A stretch of DNA of 19,646 nt from DASSHC01 sp035693105. Lineage in GTDB: Bacteria > Chloroflexota > Chloroflexia > Thermomicrobiales > Thermomicrobiaceae. The stretch's first letter is position 1. Every line of letters starts with the position of its first letter. The stretch is from positions 1-19,646 of the forward strand of contig DASSHC010000265.1 in the NCBI GenBank assembly GCA_035693105.1, given 5' to 3'. Under the pieces are notes generated by a model, which worked only from the letters and a program-made list of their open reading frames with translations, ran no database searches and was not told where the DNA came from. Both the position numbers and the translations under genes were made by a program. Shown here piece after piece: positions 13,779 to 19,646 of this stretch.

Positions 13779-13851
13779 TCATCAGCATCGAGCGTCACCA
13801 AACGAGTCAGGCGGGCGCGAATCTGCTCCGCAACACCTCCGCCCCGCCGCC

Positions 13852-14910
13852 CTAGTCGTCGCTGGAAGCCAGCGCGCCGGCCTCGCTCGCCTCCGGCACC
13901 CGCCGGCCGACCGCCTCGGCCACCGCGCCGACGCGCGCCATCGCCGCCGCGAAGTTCTCGCAGGTCAGCGACTGCGCCCCGTCCGACATGGCGTGGTCCG
14001 GGTTGGGATGCACCTCGACCATCAGCCCGTCCGCGCCCCCCGCGACCGCCGCCAGCATCATCGCCGGCACCAGATACCAGTGCCCCGTGCCGTGGCTGGG
14101 GTCGACGATCACCGGCAGGTGGCTCAAGCGCTTGACCACCGGCACCGCGCTGAGATCCAGCGTGTTGCGCGTGAGCGTCTCGTAAGTCCGGATGCCGCGC
14201 TCGCAGAGGACTACCTGCTCGTTTCCCTGCGCCATGACGTACTCGGCCGCCAGCAGCCACTCCTCCAACTGCGCCGACATGCCGCGCTTGAGTAGCACCG
14301 GCTTGTTCGTCTTGCCGACCGCCTCCAGCAGTTGGAAGTTCTGCATGTTGCGCGCGCCGATCTGCAAGACGTCGGCGTACTCGGCCACCAGCTCCACGTC
14401 GAAGGCGCTCAAGACCTCGGTCACGATCGGCAGGCCGGTCTCGGCGCGCGCCTGGGCCAGCAGCCGCAGCCCCTCCTCAACCAGCCCGCGGAACTCGTAG
14501 GGCGAGGTGCGCGGCTTGAAGGCGCCCCCGCGCAGCATCGAGGCGCCGGCCGCCTTGACCGCCCGCGCCGTGGCCAGAATCTGCTCCTCGCTCTCGACCG
14601 AGCAGGGGCCGGCGATCGTGACTACCTCCGGCCCGCCGACCAGCACGTCGCGCACCTGAACCACCGTATCCAGCGGATGGAAGTCGCGGCTGACCAGCTT
14701 GTAGCGCTTGCTGACGCGCATCACCTGCTGCACGCCCGGCAGCAGCCCGATCGTCTCGTAGAGCTCGTCGGGGATCGGCGAGCCGACCACGCCGATGATC
14801 GACTGATCGACCCCGATGATCTGGCGCGTGCGGAAGCCGGCCTGCTCCACGCGCCCGACGATCTCGGCGACCTGCGCTTCGCTCGTGTGCGGCTGCACCA
14901 CGATAATCAT
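13852..14910 (-). CDS. aroF: 3-deoxy-7-phosphoheptulonate (DAHP) synthase, type I-beta
   Basis: A 352-residue enzyme that joins phosphoenolpyruvate and erythrose 4-phosphate in the first step of the shikimate pathway. Residues 1-70 form a ferredoxin-like regulatory domain (MIIVVQPHTSEAQVAEIVGR...), as in Thermotoga-type I-beta enzymes, where it senses aromatic amino acids. The barrel shows IAGPCSVES (99-107), RGGAFKPRTSPYEF, IGARNMQNF, LLKRGM, CERGIRTYE, VDPSHGTGH and VEVHPNPDHAMSDGAQSL, covering the metal-binding Cys, His, Glu and Asp. The start is ATG 14910 with GGGAG 6 nt upstream. It overlaps the aroH stop as ATGA (14907-14910), so a longer open frame upstream is not used. It is the last gene of the trp operon. 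Confidence 0.96.
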   Translation of the reverse strand: MIIVVQPHTSEAQVAEIVGRVEQAGFRTRQIIGVDQSIIGVVGSPIPDELYETIGLLPGVQQVMRVSKRYKLVSRDFHPLDTVVQVRDVLVGGPEVVTIAGPCSVESEEQILATARAVKAAGASMLRGGAFKPRTSPYEFRGLVEEGLRLLAQARAETGLPIVTEVLSAFDVELVAEYADVLQIGARNMQNFQLLEAVGKTNKPVLLKRGMSAQLEEWLLAAEYVMAQGNEQVVLCERGIRTYETLTRNTLDLSAVPVVKRLSHLPVIVDPSHGTGHWYLVPAMMLAAVAGGADGLMVEVHPNPDHAMSDGAQSLTCENFAAAMARVGAVAEAVGRRVPEASEAGALASSDD

Positions 14911-15314
14911 GGATGGCTCCCGTTCCCTCCCGGTAGCGCCTGCCCGGGCCGATAGGCCCACTCCGGCCGCAGCTCGACCGCCCGTCTGAGGTAGACGTGG
15001 CGCACGTCGGCGGCCGCTTTCTCGGTGTTCCAGTGGATCAAGACGCGGATCACGTGGTCGAGCGCGCCCGGAACCGCCATCTCGTGGCCGCAGATCAGCG
15101 CCACGGTGTCCCAACCCTCGTCGCGCGCCGCGACCGCCGGGAAGATGGCGGTGAGATCGGGGGTGGTGGTGAAGATGACGCTGGCGACGTCCTCGACCTC
15201 GATCTGGTTGGCCTCGATCAGCGTCGCCAGCAGCTCGCGCGTGGCGGCGAGCATCTCCTCCGCATCGTTCCGCTCCACCGTCGTCGCGCCGCGAATGCCC
15301 CGGCAGCGCATCAT
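14907..15314 (-). CDS. aroH: Chorismate mutase, AroH type
   Basis: A 135-residue protein of the trimeric pseudo-alpha/beta-barrel type (Bacillus AroH-like), which turns chorismate into prephenate for Phe/Tyr. It shows MRCRGIRGATTVERN with the N-terminal Arg, DVASVIFTTTPDLTAIFPA, GHEMAVPGALDHVIRVLIHWNT (the Glu and Arg of the active site) and RHVYLRRAVELRPE (Tyr and Arg). There are tandem ATG codons at 15314 and 15311. GGGGAG lies 6 nt before the first. It follows trpA after a 50-nt gap, the only real gap in this operon, and its stop overlaps aroF as ATGA. It sits in a tryptophan operon even though its reaction draws chorismate away from tryptophan. Confidence 0.95.
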   Translation of the reverse strand: MMRCRGIRGATTVERNDAEEMLAATRELLATLIEANQIEVEDVASVIFTTTPDLTAIFPAVAARDEGWDTVALICGHEMAVPGALDHVIRVLIHWNTEKAAADVRHVYLRRAVELRPEWAYRPGQALPGGNGSHP

Positions 15315-15364
15315 CCGCTGCTCCCCTCCCTGTTGGCCCTGGCTGGCCTGCCGGGGCGGGAGGG

Positions 15365-16168
15365 TCAGCCGCGCAACTCGCGCATGTACGCCTCCACCAC
15401 CGCCGGCTGCTCCGCGCGCGGCGTCTCGCCCAGCCGGCTGACCAGCGCGCTGCCGACCGCCACGCCGTCTGCCAACTCGACGGCCTGCACCACATGCTCG
15501 CGGCGCGAGATGCCGAACCCCAGCACCAGCGGCAGGTCGGTTCTGGCGCGCACCCGCGCCAGAAAGTCGCCCACGCCCTGCGCCAGGCTTTGGCGTGCGC
15601 CGGTCACGCCGCTCAGCGAGACGCAGTAGATGAACCCGCTCGCCTGTCGCGCCACCTCGTCGATCAGCGCCTCGGTGCTGGTCGGCGCCAGCATGAAGAT
15701 CAGATCGCGCCCGTACCGACGACAGGCCGCCTGGAGCGCGTGGCTCTCCCCAGGCGGCAGATCGGGCACGATCAGCCCATCGACACCAGCCTCAGCGCAG
15801 CGCGCCGCGAAGCGCTCGAGACCGTAGTTGAGCATTGGATTGTAGTATCCCATGAAGATCAGCGGCACGTCAACGCCGCCCGCGCGCAGCGCCCGCGCGC
15901 TCTCCAGGCAGTAGTCGACCGTCACGCCATTCAGCAGCGCCTGGTGGCTGGAGGCCTGGATGGTCGCGCCGTCGGCTAAAGGATCGGAGAAGGGGACGCC
16001 CAGCTCCACCATCGTCGCGCCGCCCGCCACCAGCGCCGGCACCACCCGCTGCACCGTGTCCAGCTCCGGGTGGCCGACGGTGACATAGGGGAGCAGCGCG
16101 AACTCGCCGCGCTGCTTGAGCCGCGCGAACGTCTCGGCGATGCGGCTGCGTCCGGTCGTGACGGTCAT
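15365..16168 (-). CDS. trpA: Tryptophan synthase alpha subunit
   Basis: A 267-residue TIM barrel that cleaves indole-3-glycerol phosphate and passes indole to TrpB. Catalytic E55 and D66 lie in MVELGVPFSDPLADGATI, with LIFMGYYNPMLNYG, DGLIVPDLPPGES, FIYCVSLSGVTGAR and LVLGFGISRREHV further on, all standard. The length is normal. The start is ATG 16168, overlapping the trpB stop as ATGA, which ties the two subunits in translation. About 50 nt separate it from aroH. Confidence 0.97.
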   Translation of the reverse strand: MTVTTGRSRIAETFARLKQRGEFALLPYVTVGHPELDTVQRVVPALVAGGATMVELGVPFSDPLADGATIQASSHQALLNGVTVDYCLESARALRAGGVDVPLIFMGYYNPMLNYGLERFAARCAEAGVDGLIVPDLPPGESHALQAACRRYGRDLIFMLAPTSTEALIDEVARQASGFIYCVSLSGVTGARQSLAQGVGDFLARVRARTDLPLVLGFGISRREHVVQAVELADGVAVGSALVSRLGETPRAEQPAVVEAYMRELRG

Positions 16169-17385
16169 AGCTCCACCCCCAGCGCCTCAGCCACCGTGTG
16201 CATGTCCTTGTCGCCCCGGCCCGAGAGATTGATCACCAGCGTCTCCTCCGGCGAGCGCCCCGCGGCCAATTGCACTCCCAGGTAGACCGCGTGGGCCGAC
16301 TCCAGCGCCGGGATGATCCCCTCGCTGAGACACAGCCGGCGGAAGCCCTCCAGCGCCTCGGCGTCCGTCACCGGGTGATAGCTGGCGCGTCCGCTCTCTT
16401 TGAGATAGCTGTGCTCCGGACCGACCCCGGGGTAGTCGAGCCCGGCCGAGATGCTGTGCGCCTCGACGATCTGGCCGTCCTCGTCCTGCAGGACGTATGA
16501 GCGCGAGCCGTGCAAGACCCCGACCCGTCCGGCGCTGAGCGAGGCGGCGTGCTTGCCGCTGGCGATCCCCAGCCCGGCCGCCTCGGCGCCGTGCAGCTCG
16601 ACCGCGGCGTCCTCGATGAAAGGGTGGAACATGCCGATGGCGTTCGAGCCGCCGCCAACGCAGGCCACCACCACATCTGGGAGCTTGCCCGCCTGCTCCA
16701 GTATCTGGCGCCGCGTCTCGCGCCCGATCACCGACTGGAAGTCGCGCACCATCATCGGGTAGGGGTGCATGCCGGCCGCCGAGCCGATCAGGTAGTAGGT
16801 GTTGCCGACGTTGCTGACCCAGTCGCGGATCGCCTCGTTCATGGCGTCCTTCAGCGTGCGGCTGCCCGAGGCGACCGGCCGCACTTCGGCGCCCAGCAGC
16901 TTCATGCGGAAGACGTTGAGCGACTGGCGCGCGATGTCCAGCTCGCCCATGTAGACGATGCACTCCAGCCCGAGCATGGCGCAGACCGTGGCCGAAGCCA
17001 CGCCGTGCTGCCCGGCGCCGGTCTCGGCGATCACGCGTGGCTTGCCCATGCGCTTGGCCAGCAGCCCCTGCCCGAGCGCGTTGTTGATCTTGTGGGCCCC
17101 GGTGTGGGCCAGGTCCTCGCGCTTGAGGTAGATCTGGGCCCCGCCGACCTCGGTGCTCAGCTTGCGCGCGTGGTAGAGCGGCGTCGGCCGCCCAACGTAG
17201 TTGACCAGCAGTTGATCCAGCTCGGCCTGGAAGGTGTGATCCCGGCGCGCGGCGGCGTAGGCGGCGGTCAGTTCTTCGATGGCCGGCAGCAGCGTGACTG
17301 GGGCGTAGATGCCGCCAAACTCACCGAAGCGGCCCTGCGCGTCCGGCAGCGCGGCGCGCGGGCGCCCGGTCTCGGTGGTCGTCAT
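16165..17385 (-). CDS. trpB: Tryptophan synthase beta subunit
   Basis: A 406-residue PLP enzyme that joins indole and serine. The PLP lysine is K99 in KREDLAHTGAHKINNALGQ. GGGSNAIGMFHPF binds the phosphate and GRGDKDM lies near the end. FGEFGGIYAPVTLLPAIEEL at the N-terminus and the presence of trpA next door mark it as the TrpB1 type, not the solitary TrpB2. It starts at ATG 17385 inside the trpF stop (ATGA 17382-17385). Confidence 0.98.
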   Translation of the reverse strand: MTTTETGRPRAALPDAQGRFGEFGGIYAPVTLLPAIEELTAAYAAARRDHTFQAELDQLLVNYVGRPTPLYHARKLSTEVGGAQIYLKREDLAHTGAHKINNALGQGLLAKRMGKPRVIAETGAGQHGVASATVCAMLGLECIVYMGELDIARQSLNVFRMKLLGAEVRPVASGSRTLKDAMNEAIRDWVSNVGNTYYLIGSAAGMHPYPMMVRDFQSVIGRETRRQILEQAGKLPDVVVACVGGGSNAIGMFHPFIEDAAVELHGAEAAGLGIASGKHAASLSAGRVGVLHGSRSYVLQDEDGQIVEAHSISAGLDYPGVGPEHSYLKESGRASYHPVTDAEALEGFRRLCLSEGIIPALESAHAVYLGVQLAAGRSPEETLVINLSGRGDKDMHTVAEALGVEL

Positions 17386-18164
17386 GTCGCACTCCTTTGC
17401 GTCTGGATCGCGCGGTTCGTGACCCGCTCCGGCAGGCGGAACGGGCTCGACTGAATCAGATATCGCGGCACTGTCTGCTGGCGGCGCGCGGCCGCCACGA
17501 AGGCGCGGATCCTGGCCGGATCCTTGTCGCCCTCGGTCTCGACCCCACTGGAGACATCGACGCCCAGCGGCGCCACCCGCGCGATCGCCTCGGGCGCCAG
17601 TTCGGGCTTCAACCCGCCCGCGAGAATGAGGGGGAACTCGCGCGCCAGCGCCGCCGCCAGCTCCCAGTCGCCGACCACGCCGTTGCCGCCGTAGGAGCCG
17701 GCCACGTGGGTATCGAGCAGGAGCGCGCGAGCCGGCACCGGCGCCTCCAGGTAGCGCGCCGCCGCGCGCCGAGCGGCATCAACGGCCGTCCCGGCCGGCA
17801 GCCGCAGCGCCTTGAGCGCCGGGCGCGCGAGCTGGGCCAGCAGCTCGGGCGGCTCATCGCCGCTGAGCTGGATCAGGTCGAGCCCGGCGGCCTCGGCCAC
17901 CGCGTTCATGCGCTCCGGCGTCTCGTCGACGAAGACGCCGACCGCCGCCGGTGCGTGCTTCGCCCCCAGCAGCGCGGTCTCTTCGGCAGCCCCGCCCGAC
18001 GATGAGAGCGCCGCTCGCAGCACCGCCACGATCTCAGCCGCCGCCTCCACCGTCACCTGCCGCCGTGCGGGCGCGAAGATCAGGCCCATCAGGTCGGCGC
18101 CGGCCTCGGCCACCACCCGCGCGCTCTCGGGCGAGCGCACGCCGCAGATCTTGACCAGCGTCAT
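17382..18164 (-). CDS. trpF: Phosphoribosylanthranilate isomerase
   Basis: A 260-residue enzyme for the third step from chorismate to tryptophan. It opens MTLVKICGVRSPESARVVAEAGADLMGLIFAP with the catalytic-type Cys in KICG. It continues with GVFVDETPERM, LIQLSGDEPPE, LLLDTHVAGSYGGNG (catalytic-type Asp), LILAGGLKPE and GVDVSSGVETEGDKDPARI. It is longer than the usual 200-220 residues because of an insert near residues 52-70 (SSSGGAAEETALLGAK) and about 30 extra residues at the C-terminus (QQTVPRYLIQSSPFRLPERV...). The start is ATG 18164, overlapping trpC as ATGA. The larger open frame upstream lies over trpC and is not used. Confidence 0.96.
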   Translation of the reverse strand: MTLVKICGVRSPESARVVAEAGADLMGLIFAPARRQVTVEAAAEIVAVLRAALSSSGGAAEETALLGAKHAPAAVGVFVDETPERMNAVAEAAGLDLIQLSGDEPPELLAQLARPALKALRLPAGTAVDAARRAAARYLEAPVPARALLLDTHVAGSYGGNGVVGDWELAAALAREFPLILAGGLKPELAPEAIARVAPLGVDVSSGVETEGDKDPARIRAFVAAARRQQTVPRYLIQSSPFRLPERVTNRAIQTQRSAT

Positions 18165-18961
18165 CGGAGCAACCCCGCCAGGGCCGCGCGCCGGTCGGCG
18201 GCGGTCATCAGCGACTCGCCCACCAGCAAGGCGTGCGCGCCGGCCGTCGCCAGCCGCCGCACGTCCTCGGCGTCGTGGATGCCGCTCTCGGCCACCACTG
18301 TGCGCTCGGTCGGCACCCGCGGCGCCAGTCGTTCGGTGGTCGCCAGGTCGACGCTGAAGGTGCGCAGGTCGCGGTTGTTGATCCCGATCACCTCGGCGCC
18401 CGCCGCCAGCGCCACCGCCAGCTCCGCCTCGTCGTGCACCTCGACCAGCGCCTCGAGCCCGCGCTCGCGCGTGGCTGCCAGCATCTCGGCCAGGGCCGCG
18501 CCCTGCAGCAACGCTACGATCAGGAGCACGGCATCGGCGCCGCACGCCCGCGCCTCGGCGACCTGGTAGGGATCGATGAGGAAGTCTTTGCGCAGCACCG
18601 GGCGCGGAGAGCGATCGTGGTGCGCGAGGTTCGCTACGTGCGTGAGATCGCCCAGGCTGCCGCCGAAGAAGGGGGCATCGGTCAGCACCGAGATCGCCGC
18701 CGCGCCGCTCGCCAGGTAGTCGTTCGCCACTGAAGCCGCATCCGCCTCCGGGGCGATCGGCCCCTTCGAGGGCGAGGCGCGCTTGATCTCCGCGATCACC
18801 GCGATCCCCGGCTGCCGCAGCGAGGCGGCGAATGGCACAGGGTCTTCCTGATGCCGCAACTCCGCCTCCAGTGTGGAGAGCGGCCGCTCGAGCTTGTGCT
18901 TCGCCAGGTCGTCGACGGTGCGCGCCACGATGCGGTCGAGGAAGGTACCGGTGGTCGTCAT
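18161..18961 (-). CDS. trpC: Indole-3-glycerol phosphate synthase
   Basis: A 266-residue TIM barrel that closes the indole ring from CdRP. It shows IAVIAEIKRASPSKG (E58, K60), ISVLTDAPFFGGSL, VLRKDFLIDPYQV, EVHDEAELA, IGINNRDLRTF and VAESGI, the full active-site set. The length is normal, with no fusion to TrpF. It starts at ATG 18961 and overlaps the trpD stop as ATGA (18958-18961). Confidence 0.97.
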   Translation of the reverse strand: MTTTGTFLDRIVARTVDDLAKHKLERPLSTLEAELRHQEDPVPFAASLRQPGIAVIAEIKRASPSKGPIAPEADAASVANDYLASGAAAISVLTDAPFFGGSLGDLTHVANLAHHDRSPRPVLRKDFLIDPYQVAEARACGADAVLLIVALLQGAALAEMLAATRERGLEALVEVHDEAELAVALAAGAEVIGINNRDLRTFSVDLATTERLAPRVPTERTVVAESGIHDAEDVRRLATAGAHALLVGESLMTAADRRAALAGLLR

Positions 18962-19646
18962 GCCTGGGCCAGCCGGGTGCTCAAGTCGACCAGCGCCTCC
19001 AGCTTGGCCAGCGCCCGCCCCGAGTCGATCGCCTCGGCCGCCAGGGCGATGCCCGCTGGGATCGAGTCGACCGCGTCGGCGGCGTAGAGCGCGGCGCCCG
19101 CGTTCAGCAGCGTGACGGCGCGCGGCGCGCCGTTGCCGCCGCCGAGCACGTGCCGCACCAGCGCGGCGTTGTCCTCGGCGTCCCCGCCCCGGATCGCCTC
19201 AGGCGACGCCACCTCCAGCCCGACATCGGCGGCGCGCAGCTCAAAGGTGCGCACGCTGACCGTCCCGTTCGCGCGCACCTCGCTGACCTGATTGGGCGCG
19301 CCCAGCCCCAGCTCGTCCAGCCCGTCGCCCGAGTGGACCACCAGCGCGTGGTTGGTGCCGAGCAGCCCCAGCACCCGCGCCATCTTCTCGCCCACCGCCG
19401 GCGTCGGCACGCCGACCACCTGGTGCCGCGCCCCCGCCGGGTTGGTCAGCGGGCCGAGGATGTTGAAGACGGTGCGGATGCCGATCTCGGCGCGGGCCGG
19501 GCCGGCGAAGCGCATCGCCGGGTGGAAGACCTGGGCGAACATGAAACCGATGCCCGCCTCGTCGATGCAGCGCGCGACGGCTTCGGGGCCGAGGTCGATC
19601 TTCACGCCGAGCGCCTCCAGCACGTCGGCGGATCCGCAGACCGAGG
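18958..19646 (-). CDS. trpD: Anthranilate phosphoribosyltransferase, 5' end beyond right edge
   Basis: The last 229 or so residues of TrpD. The frame stays open to the window edge and reads SVCGSADVLEALGVKIDL, the usual middle of the enzyme, so the GTG at 19623 is internal and not a start. Further on come FMFAQVFHPAMRFAGPARAEIG, RTVFNILGPLTNPAGA, VVHSGDGLDELGLGAPNQV and the closing ALAKLEALVDLS. The enzyme adds PRPP to anthranilate. Roughly the first 100-110 residues are missing. trpE/trpG are expected further upstream and cannot be seen. The Cys in SVCGSADV replaces the more common Ser/Lys there. Confidence 0.95.
   Translation of the reverse strand, partial: SVCGSADVLEALGVKIDLGPEAVARCIDEAGIGFMFAQVFHPAMRFAGPARAEIGIRTVFNILGPLTNPAGARHQVVGVPTPAVGEKMARVLGLLGTNHALVVHSGDGLDELGLGAPNQVSEVRANGTVSVRTFELRAADVGLEVASPEAIRGGDAEDNAALVRHVLGGGNGAPRAVTLLNAGAALYAADAVDSIPAGIALAAEAIDSGRALAKLEALVDLSTRLAQA

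Larger units (their letters stand above)
13696..13779. repeat. Large imperfect inverted repeat between convergent genes
   Basis: Two head-to-head copies of the dispersed repeat (13696-13729 and 13748-13779) enclose an 18-nt spacer. All 32 bases of the right arm can pair, with two bulged bases on the left. It lies between the 3' ends of the oxidase gene (+) and aroF (-). A bidirectional terminator or mRNA-end protector is plausible, although no U-run follows. Confidence 0.7.

Noticed and set aside
13619..13851. Short peptide genes in the oxidase-aroF gap
   Set aside because: The frames are translations of the dispersed repeat (SCHPE/ILSRSEGS-type peptides) and have no start signals.
12176..14260. 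694-residue minus-strand open frame
   Set aside because: It runs antisense through the whole oxidase gene and into a shifted frame of aroF, with Arg/Gly/Ala-rich composition and no family match.
14911..15495. Long 5' extension of the aroF frame
   Set aside because: It overlaps aroH and trpA in another frame. ATG 14910 has a ribosome-binding site and begins at the known DAHP synthase N-terminus.

Overview
The window is high-GC bacterial DNA with tightly packed genes and many GTG/TTG starts. The mix points to a Chloroflexota bacterium, possibly of the Thermomicrobia/Sphaerobacter type. That mix is an rpsP-KH-rimM block, a large MalT-like LuxR regulator beside a berberine-bridge-like oxidase, a complete trp run followed by aroH and aroF, and a dispersed intergenic repeat containing CATCCTGAG...GCAGCGAAGGATC. 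The assignment is inferred from gene content, not from a search.

Region 1 (1-3491, all minus strand) is phage-derived. Reading leftward it holds a large terminase subunit, a doubtful Trp-rich mini-ORF, two small proteins with the same Cys/His motif found at the C-terminus of Mu gpF-type head proteins, an XF1762-like protein, and a virion-like protein that runs off the left edge. No portal, protease or major capsid gene lies between the terminase and these genes. A 34-nt copy of the dispersed repeat and two perfect palindromes sharing the core GTGGATCCAC sit between the two Cys/His genes. This looks like a rearranged or decaying prophage, or an unusual phage-like element.

Region 2 (3492-6760) holds a PHP phosphoesterase fused to a Schlafen-type AlbA_2 domain with an Asn-Gly tail. 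It is on the minus strand and ends at a clear rho-independent terminator. Divergent to it is a CvpA-like membrane protein with a C-terminal zinc ribbon.

Region 3 (6761-8689) is translation housekeeping on the plus strand. A near-consensus sigma-70 promoter and a leader hairpin precede rpsP, khpA and rimM. The rimM 3' end overlaps convergent hisIE, a bifunctional histidine enzyme.

Region 4 (8690-13618) carries a LAL-type LuxR regulator (AAA/NACHT-like ATPase, TPR-like repeats, C-terminal HTH) followed by an FAD-linked oxidase that it may control.

Region 5 (13619-19646, minus strand) is an aromatic amino acid operon in the order trpD-trpC-trpF-trpB-trpA-aroH-aroF. Five of its six junctions are 4-nt ATGA overlaps. 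It codes for most of the chorismate-to-tryptophan path, plus the entry enzyme of the shikimate pathway and a chorismate mutase. trpD is cut by the right edge. A long imperfect inverted repeat made of two copies of the dispersed repeat lies between the convergent aroF and oxidase genes.

No tRNA, rRNA, CRISPR array, transposase or integrase was found. No wholly new system is demonstrated. The most unusual items are the PHP-AlbA_2 fusion, the paired Mu-F-motif miniproteins with the palindrome/repeat insert between them, and the atypical phage gene order.
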